Positions 1 through 9,847 of a DNA stretch of 42,048 nt are shown here, piece after piece. The notes beneath the pieces are model-generated. The model worked only from the letters and a program-made list of their open reading frames with translations. It searched no databases and was not told the origin of the DNA. Both the position numbers and the translations under genes were made by a program. The first letter of the stretch is position 1, and the number at the start of each line of letters is the position of its first letter. Source of the DNA: Colwellia sp. (GTDB taxonomy: Bacteria; Pseudomonadota; Gammaproteobacteria; Enterobacterales; Alteromonadaceae); contig JABSOX010000051.1 in assembly GCA_013215655.1 (NCBI GenBank), positions 1 through 42,048 of the forward strand, written 5' to 3'.

Positions 1-1763
1 TGTTAATAAATGGTATTCCTATAACCAATTCATTTCTAGGTAACCGTAACCAGAACTGGGGAGGGATGCCTGTTGAAGCGATAGCGCGTATTGAAGTGAT
101 ACGCGGACCAGGTTCTGCAGTATTTGGTGCTGACGCATTTTCAGGTGTCATTAACATAATCACTAAAAACTCGAAGGATATTAATAAAAATGAAATGTCC
201 TTACGAGCGGGTAGTCATTCCACACAAGATTTTTGGCTATCAGTGGCCAATAATGATGGTGACCTTAAATATTCAGCTGTTTTGGAATATCACCAGACAG
301 AAGGTTCAGATAAAATAATTGAAGCGGATGCACAGACTCGCTATGACAGTCAATTCGGCACTAATGCTTCATTAGCTCCAGGTTCTTTAAGTCTAGGCAC
401 CGAAAATATCGATTTTCGTGGAGAAATAAATTATTTTGATTGGACAATACATGCAGGCTTGCAAAAACGAGATAATTTGGGTTTAGGTGCTGGCTTAGCT
501 GGTGCACTCGACCCTGATGCAGATAAATCGAGTCAAAGACGAAATATCGATGTAAATTATAAAAGTCAGCTCACGGAGCAATGGCAAATAGATGTGCAGG
601 CAAGTTATTTTGATACCAGTCAAGAGATCGACCAATATACAATATTTCCTGTTGGTGCTTTTGGAGGTGCATTTCCTAATGGCTTTATTGGTAATCCTGA
701 AGTATGGGAACGTCATACACGCTTCAATATTACTGGACTTTATACGGGGCAATACAATCATATTATTCGTATGGGAATTGGATATCATAAAGGGGATATG
801 TACAAAGTTAAGGAGACTAAAAACTTTGGCTTAGGACCTGAAGGTAACCCAATTGATCCAAGTGGACCTGTCGTTGACGTATCGGATACACCATATGTAT
901 TTTTACGAGAAACAGATCGGATAGATCATTTTGCGTTTATTCAAGATGTTTGGAATTTCGCCAATGATTGGGAATTAACCGCGGGTCTTCGTTTTGATAA
1001 CTATTCAGACTTTGGCAGCACGTTCAATCCAAGGTTGGCGTTAGTGTGGTCAACATCACTTAATCTATCGACTAAGTTGCTCTATGGTCGAGCATTTAGA
1101 GCGCCATCTTTTGCCGACACAGGTAATATCAACAATCCTGTTGCTCTAGGTAATCCTGCTCTTAACCCTGAAAGCATGGAAACCGTAGAGCTGGCGTTTG
1201 ACTATCATCCACAGTCTGGCTTCGGCGCTATTTTGAGTTTTTATGACTATAAATGGAGTGATATTATTCAGTATGTACCCGATGAAGGAGAAACCACTAG
1301 TACGGCGCAAAATTTTGGTAAACAAGTAGGGTATGGGGCTGAGATAGAGCTAAATTGGCAAATGAGTAAATCGGTTAAATTGGCAAGTAACGCATCTTGG
1401 TCTAAAGCGACGAATAATCAAACCGATCAGGATGTGCCGTATGTAGCTAATAGCCAATTTTATGTTCAGCTTGACTGGAAAGTATCGGATGTTATGCATG
1501 CCAACATTAAGGGTCATTGGATTCGAGGACGACAACGACAAAGTGCTGATTTACGTTCGGATATAGATGACTATGTTATTACCGATGCTATCGTTCGTTG
1601 GCAACCTAATAACCTTCCTTTAGAGATTTCTTTTATGGTTAGAAATCTTTTTAATCATGATGCCCGTGAACCATCATTCAATAATGGTACTGCCGTTAAT
1701 TTACCTAATGATTTACCTTTGTCTGGTAGGACTGCATATGGTGAATTAAGGTATCAATTTTAA
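1..1763 (+). CDS. TonB-dependent receptor, 5'-truncated by window edge
   Basis: The reading frame is open from the window edge (first full codon at base 3) to TAA at 1761-1763, so the true start and signal peptide lie outside the window. What remains is the end of the plug domain, with the hallmark IEVIRGPGSAVFGADAFSGVINIIT, followed by a 22-strand-type barrel ending in a terminal Phe (YGELRYQF), the usual signal for outer-membrane insertion by BAM. The family imports scarce ligands (siderophores, cobalamin, oligomers) across the outer membrane using TonB energy. It is closely related to the next gene: both share GLRFDNYSDFG, NPR.ALVW, TKLLYG.AFRAPSF and LGNP.LNPE, so they are tandem paralogues. 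The substrate cannot be read from sequence. Confidence 0.93.
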   Translation, partial: LINGIPITNSFLGNRNQNWGGMPVEAIARIEVIRGPGSAVFGADAFSGVINIITKNSKDINKNEMSLRAGSHSTQDFWLSVANNDGDLKYSAVLEYHQTEGSDKIIEADAQTRYDSQFGTNASLAPGSLSLGTENIDFRGEINYFDWTIHAGLQKRDNLGLGAGLAGALDPDADKSSQRRNIDVNYKSQLTEQWQIDVQASYFDTSQEIDQYTIFPVGAFGGAFPNGFIGNPEVWERHTRFNITGLYTGQYNHIIRMGIGYHKGDMYKVKETKNFGLGPEGNPIDPSGPVVDVSDTPYVFLRETDRIDHFAFIQDVWNFANDWELTAGLRFDNYSDFGSTFNPRLALVWSTSLNLSTKLLYGRAFRAPSFADTGNINNPVALGNPALNPESMETVELAFDYHPQSGFGAILSFYDYKWSDIIQYVPDEGETTSTAQNFGKQVGYGAEIELNWQMSKSVKLASNASWSKATNNQTDQDVPYVANSQFYVQLDWKVSDVMHANIKGHWIRGRQRQSADLRSDIDDYVITDAIVRWQPNNLPLEISFMVRNLFNHDAREPSFNNGTAVNLPNDLPLSGRTAYGELRYQF

Positions 1764-1928
1764 TGAGTTGTACTAAATAATTAGTAGCAAATTAAAAGAA
1801 TTTTCTTTATGCAAATAAACACAATTTAGCTGAACGTACTACACAAGTTAATGGTTACAGATAAAGCTAATCTTAATAAATAGAATGATTCATAAAATAC
1901 TAAACAAACCTTTTAAAGGTCACATTAT

Positions 1929-4079
1929 ATGCAACTAAAAATGCTTTCACTTGCCGTACTTTGTGTTTTGAGTAGTTTTGCCGATGCCGAAGAAATTGAA
2001 ACTAATGAAGACGATTATTTTGATGATTTTTATGGTAGTGAGGAAATGGTTGAAATTGCTACAGGTACTAAAAAACAATTTCATTTATTACCTTCTGTCG
2101 CATCTGTAATAACCGCACAAGATATTAATGAAATGGGAGCTGTGTATTTAAGTGAGGTTTTAGAAAAAGTACCCGGCTTACATGTTATGCCGTCTCCTCA
2201 AGGTAGAACTACTCCCATATTTTCTGTGCGAGGAATAAATACCGGTTCTAATCCTCAGCTTCTTATTTTAATGAACGGCACTGAGTTTAAGCATCCAACG
2301 AGCGCCGGATTAACTTATAACTTTAGGTATTCCTTGCATAATGTAGAACGTATTGAAATTATTCGAGGGCCGGGATCTGCTGTTTATGGAGCTGATGCTT
2401 ATAGTGGCGTCATCAATATCATTACCAAAAAAGCGAGTTCTAAATCTTCTGTAAATGCGGGGATAACCATAGGTGATTTTTCGTCTTCAGAATTGTGGGC
2501 AAATATTAACTGGGTTGGAGATACCTTTAAAGCGGGTCTATCATTGTCAAAATACAAAACGGATGGTGATAAAAATAGAATAGTGAACTCCGATCTACAA
2601 TCAACATTTGATGGATTATTTGGAACTTCAGCTTCACTTGCTCCAAGCTATTTAGCAAGCCAATTAGATGTTACTGATATTCATCTCGATGTTGAGATGG
2701 ACAATTGGTCATTAGACAGTTGGTATTGGGGTTTGAATAATGGCGGTAGTAGTGTTGGCGCTGTACAAACATTGGACCATGTTGGTGAAGAAAACGCAGA
2801 GAGCTATTTAACTAAACTATCTTATCAGAACCACTATGATAAACACTGGTATGTAGAAGCTAATGTTTCTTACTACACTATCGAAGCTGATAGTTATTTA
2901 GTTTTGTTTCCCGCGGGGTCAATACTACCAATTGGGGATGATGGAAACTTATTTACGCCTAATTTACCTGAAGTTGCTGGGGGAGGGCTGGTAACATTTA
3001 CTCAAGGGGCTATAGGTAATCCTATTCCTTCATTAGATGAAACACGTTTAAACTTTATAGGTACTTATGATGGTATAGATAACCATGTTTTTCGATTAGG
3101 ATTGGGTTGGATTGATAGTCAGTTAACAGCTAAAGAATTTAAGAATTTTGGTCCAGGTATTTTAAATGGTAATAATTTTAACGGTGAGGTCAGTGGTAAT
3201 TTGATTGATGTTACTGGTAGCGACGATATCTATATTAAAGATCAAAAACGCACTGTAAAATACTTATCAATTCAAGATGAGTGGCAAATAACTAATGATT
3301 TAATGTTAACGGCAGGTCTGCGATTTGATAATTATTCAGATTTTGGTAATACCGTTAACCCAAGAGTAGCCTTGGTGTGGCAAACTAACCATAATATTAC
3401 GACTAAGTTATTGTATGGCTCGGCCTTTAGAGCTCCCAGTTTTATTGATTTATCTGCGATTAATAACCCCAGTACACTTGGTAATCCAAATCTTAACCCA
3501 GAAGAAATAGATACTTATGAATTTGTCATTGATTATCGGCCGACAACAGAAAGTAAATTAGTTGTTAATATTTTTAACTATAAGGCGTCTGACTTAATTA
3601 TTCGAATTCCTGATGCCACTCCGGCAACTACAAAAACGTCTCAAAATGCTCGACGTCAAAATGGCAAGGGACTTGAAGTTGAGTTCGACTTGCAAATAAG
3701 TCGCGATATCTCTTGGAACGCCAGTTATTCCTATCAAGACGTAGAAGATGGTATCTCAGGTGTCGCTATTGCGAACATTCCAAAAAAACAATTTTATACT
3801 GATTTACGAATTAAATTCACTGATAATTTTAAAGTTTCTACGCAGCTTAATCACATTATGGATCGCAAAAGAAGCATCGGTGATTCTCGTGGCGAGCTAG
3901 GTGATATTACACTCGTTAACTTAACTGCTATTTATAATATCTCCAATAGCCTAAACATTAAGCTAGCGGCTAAAAACTTATTTAATAGAGAATATTATGA
4001 GGGTACTGATGGTCGTATTGTCGATGATTTACCAATGGAAGGCCGAATCGTTTATGGCATGATAGATTACTCTTTTTAA
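1929..4079 (+). CDS. TonB-dependent receptor, complete, paralogue of the upstream gene
   Basis: 716 residues, a usual length for a FepA/BtuB-type receptor. A signal peptide covers about residues 1-20 (MQLKMLSLAVLCVLSSFADA). An acidic N-terminal stretch (NEDDYFDDFYG) follows, then the plug (about 45-165) with VERIEIIRGPGSAVYGADAYSGVINIITKK, then the barrel, ending in terminal Phe (MIDYSF). AAAGG lies about 10 bases before the ATG. It lies 165 bp after the upstream paralogue on the same strand, so the pair may be co-transcribed. It converges with the histidine kinase/ABC_sub_bind operon, and the whole group may act together. I infer ligand uptake or ligand sensing; the ligand is unknown. Confidence 0.95.
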   Translation: MQLKMLSLAVLCVLSSFADAEEIETNEDDYFDDFYGSEEMVEIATGTKKQFHLLPSVASVITAQDINEMGAVYLSEVLEKVPGLHVMPSPQGRTTPIFSVRGINTGSNPQLLILMNGTEFKHPTSAGLTYNFRYSLHNVERIEIIRGPGSAVYGADAYSGVINIITKKASSKSSVNAGITIGDFSSSELWANINWVGDTFKAGLSLSKYKTDGDKNRIVNSDLQSTFDGLFGTSASLAPSYLASQLDVTDIHLDVEMDNWSLDSWYWGLNNGGSSVGAVQTLDHVGEENAESYLTKLSYQNHYDKHWYVEANVSYYTIEADSYLVLFPAGSILPIGDDGNLFTPNLPEVAGGGLVTFTQGAIGNPIPSLDETRLNFIGTYDGIDNHVFRLGLGWIDSQLTAKEFKNFGPGILNGNNFNGEVSGNLIDVTGSDDIYIKDQKRTVKYLSIQDEWQITNDLMLTAGLRFDNYSDFGNTVNPRVALVWQTNHNITTKLLYGSAFRAPSFIDLSAINNPSTLGNPNLNPEEIDTYEFVIDYRPTTESKLVVNIFNYKASDLIIRIPDATPATTKTSQNARRQNGKGLEVEFDLQISRDISWNASYSYQDVEDGISGVAIANIPKKQFYTDLRIKFTDNFKVSTQLNHIMDRKRSIGDSRGELGDITLVNLTAIYNISNSLNIKLAAKNLFNREYYEGTDGRIVDDLPMEGRIVYGMIDYSF

Positions 4080-4132
4080 GAATGAAGAGTTTTATATCGT
4101 CTTATATCAAAGTAAATAAGTAAAAGTGAATT

Positions 4133-5713
4133 TTAAATGACGGAAAAGAAAAAACTTGGTTTCTCTAAATCTATAGGGAGTGAAACTGTAAATGTAGCTC
4201 CTTTATTCAACTCACTTTTAACGGTGATCATACCCTTCATTAATTCGACAAAACGTTGTGAAATTGCTAAACCCAGCCCTGTGCCACTGTATCTACGTGA
4301 ATGACTTGACTCAACTTGCCTAAATTCGTCAAAAATATAACTTTGTTGCTCTTTTGATAAGCCTATACCGGTATCTTGTATTTCAAAATATATGTGGGTA
4401 TCGTCATTACTGATGGATAAGGTTATCTGACCATTATTTGTAAATTTACAAGCATTGCTTAATAAGTTCAAAAGTAACTGTTCTAATTTTTCCTTATCAT
4501 TGGTGATTTGCGATAAAGTACAGTTTTGATTTATCTTAAAGGTGTTCTTATTTTTCTGTGCTAAGGGACCAATGGTATCAAGTAAGTTGATGACCAGCTC
4601 TTCAACTAAAATTTCACTTTGTACTATATTGAGCTTACCCGCCTCAATTTTTGCAAGATCGAGCAAATCATTAATCATGTTCAATAAGCGTTGTGAATTC
4701 TTAGATATTTTATCCATATCATCAATAAGTTCAAAATTACCTTCAAGCTCAAGCTCTTCAACAACCAGTTCACCATAACCAATAATAGACTGTATAGGGG
4801 TTCGTAATTCATGGCTCATATTTGCCATAAATTCAGACTTATGTTGACTTGCAACCAGCGCATTATCACGTGCTTGTACCAGCTCTTTAGTACGAATATC
4901 TACTTCAGCTTCAAGCTGATCTCTATGGGTAATTAAATCGTATTCTTGTTGTTTTAATACGGTCATCATGTTGTTGTAAGCGCTAGCAATATCGTGGATT
5001 TCTTTTGCACCACTTACTTTGGCTAGTAAGTGTTCTCCTGTATTTCGAGATTGTTGCATGATATTAGCGATCATACCTAGTGGTCTAAATAACCTTAATA
5101 GACCATAACGAAGAATAATGCTAAGAATACTAACGGATAATATACCAACAATAGCAATAAGTGTTGCGACCTGTGTTTGAGCTTCTCTTAGCTTGTCTTT
5201 ACTGTAAATAACCTCGGCGTAACCAATAATTTTTTCATCGATATTTTCAACATCAAGTTCAAATTCGTCTTCTTCACTGGGAGTTGATTGTGGAGATTCT
5301 TTTATTGGTGTTTTGATCAACCAATAATCACTTGTTTCTTTGATGACTTGCGTAGTTTCTATTTCTAACTTGTTAATTATTATGTCGGTAGGGTAATTAC
5401 CCATAACAAGAAAGCTATGATGATTGTCTAATAATAATTGAGCTGCAACAACAGACTGAAAACCTTGTACTTGATTCATTGCTTCTTGTGCATTTTGCTC
5501 TGAGCCAGATAAAATTGAAAATACCGCCTGTTTTGCTAGGACTTCGGTGATCTGGTAAGCATTCTTTAACATCAGTTGTTGAGATTGTAAATTCACCCCT
5601 ATAGCGGTGACAACACTAATGATAATGGTCATTAATGTAATGCCAATGATCATAAAGTGAATGACTTGATTTTTGATGCTTTTATTTGAGTTTTGTAGAA
5701 AGTTAATAGACAT
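4133..5713 (-). CDS. membrane sensor histidine kinase (HAMP-HisKA-HATPase)
   Basis: 526 residues. TM1 is at about 17-40, a periplasmic sensor region at about 41-180 (containing an acidic SEEDEFELDVENIDE patch) and TM2 at about 182-205. HAMP and a coiled coil reach about 290, HisKA has phospho-acceptor His301 in MSHELRTP, and the ATPase domain has an N box (LLSNACKF, about 417-424), G1 DTGIG (447-451) and G2 GTGLGLAI (477-484). There is no receiver or Hpt domain, so the partner regulator must be encoded elsewhere; none is adjacent. The gene starts 14 bases after the ABC_sub_bind-type gene on the same strand, which makes that periplasmic protein its most likely sensory partner. This pairing is inference from position. 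Confidence 0.92.
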   Translation of the reverse strand: MSINFLQNSNKSIKNQVIHFMIIGITLMTIIISVVTAIGVNLQSQQLMLKNAYQITEVLAKQAVFSILSGSEQNAQEAMNQVQGFQSVVAAQLLLDNHHSFLVMGNYPTDIIINKLEIETTQVIKETSDYWLIKTPIKESPQSTPSEEDEFELDVENIDEKIIGYAEVIYSKDKLREAQTQVATLIAIVGILSVSILSIILRYGLLRLFRPLGMIANIMQQSRNTGEHLLAKVSGAKEIHDIASAYNNMMTVLKQQEYDLITHRDQLEAEVDIRTKELVQARDNALVASQHKSEFMANMSHELRTPIQSIIGYGELVVEELELEGNFELIDDMDKISKNSQRLLNMINDLLDLAKIEAGKLNIVQSEILVEELVINLLDTIGPLAQKNKNTFKINQNCTLSQITNDKEKLEQLLLNLLSNACKFTNNGQITLSISNDDTHIYFEIQDTGIGLSKEQQSYIFDEFRQVESSHSRRYSGTGLGLAISQRFVELMKGMITVKSELNKGATFTVSLPIDLEKPSFFFSVI

Positions 5714-5727
5714 AATTAATGGTGTTA

Positions 5728-6675
5728 TTAATTTGGGAAGGTAAGCGCAAACCCTGAACGCTCATTTGAATTATAATCAAAGCCTAAATGTGCGGCTGTT
5801 CTTAAGTTAACCGCTAATTTAATTTTTTCTAAAGTTTTAACGGTTGATGGTCTCGATTTATAGTCTACGTTATTAATAAGTCGTGCAAGTTGTTGCCCTA
5901 AAATTTCATTGTCAGGCAGAGCTGAAAATAGGGCGCCACGTTTTGCATGAGTGGGTTTACTGGAAAATACCACCATTTTATTTTCCCATGCTTTTTCTAA
6001 AATGGTTGGCACAATAATTTTCTCATTTGCGGTGATGGGATCAAGTGGTAACCAGATAGCCATTTTTTCTAAATTAGAACCTTCAAATATATTGTTATAT
6101 GCAATTACCGCTGATTTTATATCATTAACGGCGATATGATTTAACATTAAGCCTTTTGCTTTTGCTTTAGCTTGTGCTTCCTCAATTATCCATTCAGACG
6201 CTGGACTGTATAGCACCGTTATCGTTGTTACTTCAGGCGCCAACTCATGTAGAGAGTCAAAGAGAATATTGGGATCTGCCATTAAACTTACCCCCGAAAT
6301 ACCATTAGGTTTTATTGGTAATGCACCAACAACAACGGGTTGTTCATTATAGAGTTGCTTAGCTATGCGCATACCACGTTTACCTAATGCGATAACTTTA
6401 TTTGTTAATATTTTATTGGCTTGCTTTTTTGCATCAAATTTTCGCGGTAGTTGTATATGATGAACTTTGCCATTAAATTCACTTTGAATTCCGTGAGTAA
6501 TTTGCTGAAAAATTTTATCGTACGGGGCTTTTACTTCTGGATATACCACGGTTAATTCTTCGGCAAATGCACTAATGCAAAAACTTAATAGTGGAATAAT
6601 GCATAATATATAGAAATGGTTTAATTTCACTTCACATCTTTTAATTGTATTAATTATTAGTTTTATAATATTCAT
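5728..6675 (-). CDS. ABC_sub_bind-type periplasmic binding protein
   Basis: 315 residues resembling the ABC_sub_bind family (PF04392, type-1 periplasmic fold): a KKANKIL...VIALGKRGMRIAKQL segment and GVSLMADPNILFDSLHELAPEVTTITVLYSP match that family's layout. A signal peptide ends near FAEE. The first ATG is at 6675 but has no convincing ribosome site; a GTG at 6630 begins a more standard signal peptide (VKLNHFYILCIIPLLSFC) and is a good alternative start. No ABC permease or ATPase is adjacent. Instead the gene heads an operon with a histidine kinase 14 bases downstream, so a role as a periplasmic ligand sensor is more likely than transport. The ligand is unknown. Confidence 0.82.
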   Translation of the reverse strand: MNIIKLIINTIKRCEVKLNHFYILCIIPLLSFCISAFAEELTVVYPEVKAPYDKIFQQITHGIQSEFNGKVHHIQLPRKFDAKKQANKILTNKVIALGKRGMRIAKQLYNEQPVVVGALPIKPNGISGVSLMADPNILFDSLHELAPEVTTITVLYSPASEWIIEEAQAKAKAKGLMLNHIAVNDIKSAVIAYNNIFEGSNLEKMAIWLPLDPITANEKIIVPTILEKAWENKMVVFSSKPTHAKRGALFSALPDNEILGQQLARLINNVDYKSRPSTVKTLEKIKLAVNLRTAAHLGFDYNSNERSGFALTFPN

Positions 6676-6900
6676 ATTAACGGGAATTTTATCTTTAGTC
6701 GATTGAAAATATTAATTAGTTAATCTCTTCATTAGAAAAGGCTTTTAGTTAAATTATTACTTAGAATATTTGATTTTTTAAAGTGGTTTTAATATATTGA
6801 AAATCATTAAAAAACAAATGACTTGTTAAATTTTATTTTATGTTACAGTAATGTTTGTTGTACATATGTATGAATACTGCAGGTTGCATTAATAATTAAA

Positions 6901-7875
6901 ATGAAAATTACTGACCTATCTAACGCTGAACTTGTAAAACAATTTGAAAAATTGAAACAAGAAAATATACGTTTGAATTTTGCTAATAAGTTATTAGAGG
7001 AAAAGCTTTCAGCTGCGCTCGATGATACAGGGTTGTATGTTTGGGAACAGCATATTCCAACAGGTAAGATCAAAATTTATGATCAATCTTTTGGTAGTAT
7101 GTGCGGTTATAGATTAAATGAGCTTGAGGCTACGGTAGAGTCTTGGAAAAGTAACTTGCACCCAGATGATAAAGACATGGCTGTTACAGCACTAAAAAAT
7201 CATTTATCGGGAAAATCAGCATCATACAAAACGGTTTATCGAATGATGCACAAAGATGGTAGTCATCGTTGGGTTTCTGACCGAGGTCGAGTCATAGAGT
7301 TTGATGAACAACAAAACCCTATACGAATAATGGGCACTCACATTGATATTACGGCTGAAAAGCAGTATGAATTATCTCTATCAAAATACGCAAACCTAGA
7401 TCCTCTTACAAATCTATTAAATAGAAAAGCATTAAAACAAGCTTTTGATAACTTAATTGCTTCAATTCATTATCAAGGAGGGGCATTTTTATTCATTGAC
7501 CTTGATGATTTTAAAAAGATTAATGATATTTTTGGTCATAAAATCGGTGATAAAGTACTATTAAATGTTGCACAAAAATTGAAAATGTACTCACCACGAA
7601 CAACCAGTATATCGCGATTTGGTGGTGATGAGTTTGTCATGCTGTGCGACTCATCAGATGAAGACTTTTTAACACAACTAGCTCAGACGTTAATTAATGC
7701 TTTTTCAAAACCTATTACACTTGATAATAAATCGTTCAATATAGGTTTAAGTATCGGTATTTGTAGTTTTAGTGATCGAGAGTTACTTTTTGATGACGTT
7801 TTTGACCATGCTGATCAAGCGATGTATAAAGTCAAAATGAGTGGAAAAAATAGCTTTAAGTTTTGGGAAAGGTAA
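6901..7875 (+). CDS. PAS-GGDEF diguanylate cyclase, cytoplasmic
   Basis: 324 residues without signal peptide or membrane segment. An N-terminal coiled coil (about 5-40) leads to a PAS/PAC domain (about 41-155, with HPDD, VYRMMHKDGSHRWV and GTHIDIT) and a GGDEF domain (about 160-324). The active-site loop RFGGDEF is intact (241-245), so it should make c-di-GMP from GTP. The inhibitory I-site position reads RTTS (233-236) instead of RxxD, so product inhibition is probably weak or absent. It is divergent from the ABC_sub_bind/kinase operon, with a 225-bp shared promoter region. No strong Shine-Dalgarno is visible before the ATG. The PAS cue is unknown. Confidence 0.93.
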   Translation: MKITDLSNAELVKQFEKLKQENIRLNFANKLLEEKLSAALDDTGLYVWEQHIPTGKIKIYDQSFGSMCGYRLNELEATVESWKSNLHPDDKDMAVTALKNHLSGKSASYKTVYRMMHKDGSHRWVSDRGRVIEFDEQQNPIRIMGTHIDITAEKQYELSLSKYANLDPLTNLLNRKALKQAFDNLIASIHYQGGAFLFIDLDDFKKINDIFGHKIGDKVLLNVAQKLKMYSPRTTSISRFGGDEFVMLCDSSDEDFLTQLAQTLINAFSKPITLDNKSFNIGLSIGICSFSDRELLFDDVFDHADQAMYKVKMSGKNSFKFWER

Positions 7876-7894
7876 TCTGGTTTATTTGAACTTT

Positions 7895-7922
7895 AATAAA
7901 GTACATCCATGTACTCTTTATT
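7895..7922. terminator. bidirectional hairpin between convergent genes
   Basis: AATAAA-GTACAT-cc-ATGTAC-tc-TTTATT forms a 12-bp stem with a two-base bulge. It lies between the convergent PAS-GGDEF gene and the symporter gene and could end transcription from either side. Confidence 0.55.
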
Positions 7923-7948
7923 TGTACTTATTTCATTAATGTTAAATG

Positions 7949-9358
7949 TTAAATGTTATTTTTAACCTTATAGCTACCAAACCAAGCAATGGTCATTGCT
8001 ATCACAAAAGGTACAACCCTTTCTAGTAGATCCCCTGGTAAAGCAGGCAATAAACTGAATAAGACCGTGAGGCCAAAACCACTTATAATTGCGGCTAAAA
8101 TCGCTCCGCCATGAATATGTCTACTAGCAAGTTTTACTATAACAACGGGTCCAAATGCTGCACCAAGGGCATTCCATGCAAATAAAACCCGGGAAAAAAT
8201 ATCTTCTGGTGCGTAAATTGCGATTAACATCGCAATAATACACATCGCAGTTACCGTTAGACGAGAAAGTGTTAAGCTTTTCTTGGATTCTAATGAGCTA
8301 ATATCATAGGAAATAGCTGATGCTGCCACTAACAACTGGCTATCTGCTGTTGACATAATGGCAGAAAGTGTCGCTGCGACAACAATACCTGCAAGTACCG
8401 GATGAAAAACTTGTTGAGCTAAAGCAACAAGCGCTTGTTCTCCATTAGCAACAGGGTCAATTAAAACTTTTGCACACCAACCAACAATTAACATGCTAGA
8501 AAAGATAATTACTGACCAACCTATACCAATGTATTTCCCTTGTTGTACTGCTTTTTTATCGCGCAGTGCCATTAAACGATTAACAACATGTGGTTGTCCT
8601 GGGTTGCCTAAACCTATGCCCAGAGTACCTAAAATAAAAGCAATAGCATAAATGCCAGAATATTCTCCAAACCAAAGTAGCTGCGGGCCTGTAAACGCTA
8701 TTTGCATTTTGTCCCACAGCTCTAAAGGACCACCAACAGCCATAACTCCTGCAATGGGCAGCATGATTGCCATAACTACCATTAACATTCCCTGAAGTGT
8801 GTCGGTAATACTTACTGCCCAGAATCCCCCAAGTAGGGTATATATTAATATAATTGTCGTGCCTAAAATAATACTTGCGCTATTACCCATGCCAAAAGTA
8901 TCAGAAAACATATTTCCTGCTGCTTGAAATTGAGCCGCAATATAAAAGGAAAATGAGACAACAATACAAATTGAACATAACCATAAAATATTTTTTGCAT
9001 GGTGTTTACTATCGTGAGCGATAAATTCACTTAACGTGACACTTTTATATTCATTTGCCTTGCGCTGAATACGAGGAGCTAACCATAGCCAATTAAAGCT
9101 ATAACCCAATATCACCGAAGGCACTATCCAAAAGGCTGATAATCCTAACATATAGGCCGCGCCACTCATGCCAAGTAACGACCATGCTGATGAAGCACTA
9201 GCAGCGGCACTAATTGCTGCTACCCAAGGACCTAAACTACGACCACCAATAAAGTAATCATCGGTACTCGAAGTACGCTTATTGCTCCATACACCAATGG
9301 CGATTAATATTATTTTATAAACAACTAAAGTTGCCAGAACGGCTGATTGGTAATCCAT
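7949..9358 (-). CDS. PutP-like sodium/solute symporter (SSS family)
   Basis: 469 residues, nearly all hydrophobic, with about 12-13 membrane segments. DDYFIGGRSLGP near residues 33-44, GNPGQPHVVNRLMA and SAIMSTADSQLLV match the proline symporter PutP closely enough that residue numbers align one to one in the N-terminal part. PutP's Asp55, required for Na+ binding in the E. coli protein, is Ala here (SAAASASSAW, residues 50-59) while Ser57 is kept. The protein may therefore use another substrate or ion site, as other SSS subfamilies do. It lacks a kinase domain, unlike the long SSS-kinase fusion further right in the window. An AAGAAG-type ribosome site precedes the ATG. Confidence 0.88.
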   Translation of the reverse strand: MDYQSAVLATLVVYKIILIAIGVWSNKRTSSTDDYFIGGRSLGPWVAAISAAASASSAWSLLGMSGAAYMLGLSAFWIVPSVILGYSFNWLWLAPRIQRKANEYKSVTLSEFIAHDSKHHAKNILWLCSICIVVSFSFYIAAQFQAAGNMFSDTFGMGNSASIILGTTIILIYTLLGGFWAVSITDTLQGMLMVVMAIMLPIAGVMAVGGPLELWDKMQIAFTGPQLLWFGEYSGIYAIAFILGTLGIGLGNPGQPHVVNRLMALRDKKAVQQGKYIGIGWSVIIFSSMLIVGWCAKVLIDPVANGEQALVALAQQVFHPVLAGIVVAATLSAIMSTADSQLLVAASAISYDISSLESKKSLTLSRLTVTAMCIIAMLIAIYAPEDIFSRVLFAWNALGAAFGPVVIVKLASRHIHGGAILAAIISGFGLTVLFSLLPALPGDLLERVVPFVIAMTIAWFGSYKVKNNI

Positions 9359-9415
9359 AGATATTATTCTTCTTATACAAGATATTGTTTTAAAGACTTA
9401 CGTATTTTTAGCATG

Positions 9416-9847
9416 TTATAGACGTTTGATAAATACCTGTAAGTTAGGTTTTGATTTTTGATATTGTTGATAACGTAACAAATTCGTTTCATTTAGCTGT
9501 TTTGAACTAGCAAGATAATAATTTGCATTTATATAAAGCATACTTAATTCTTTTACAGCAAAACAAATAATTTGCTGTGCATGAATATGATGATAGTTAA
9601 GCAGCTGTGTAGCTAATCCACAATTTTGGTACTGCTTGTCGACAACTAAAGCATGTAAAATATGTTGCGAATTGCACTTATTTAATTGTGAAATTATAAC
9701 TGAAGCGATGATTATATCGTTATGTTTGATAAAATAAACGGTATCAAATCCCATATAACTTGCTGAATAATGCTGTAATCTATAAAACTGCTTAATTATT
9801 TTTTTATCAGATTTATCTGCTATTTGAATTAGAGAATTATTTGTCAC
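9416..9847 (-). CDS. GNAT-family N-acetyltransferase
   Basis: 143 residues with GTG start; AAGGAAG lies 4 bases upstream and supports this start. The acetyl-CoA-binding motif A is visible as HALVVDKQYQNCGLATQLL (a Q-x-x-G-x-A type loop), preceded by a beta strand IIASVIIS. The family moves an acetyl group from acetyl-CoA to an amine. The acceptor cannot be predicted. It lies 57 bp upstream of the symporter gene on the same strand, so co-transcription is possible. The C-terminal half is poorly conserved in motif terms (FAVKELSMLYINANYY), so I am sure of the fold only. Confidence 0.72.
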   Translation of the reverse strand: MTNNSLIQIADKSDKKIIKQFYRLQHYSASYMGFDTVYFIKHNDIIIASVIISQLNKCNSQHILHALVVDKQYQNCGLATQLLNYHHIHAQQIICFAVKELSMLYINANYYLASSKQLNETNLLRYQQYQKSKPNLQVFIKRL

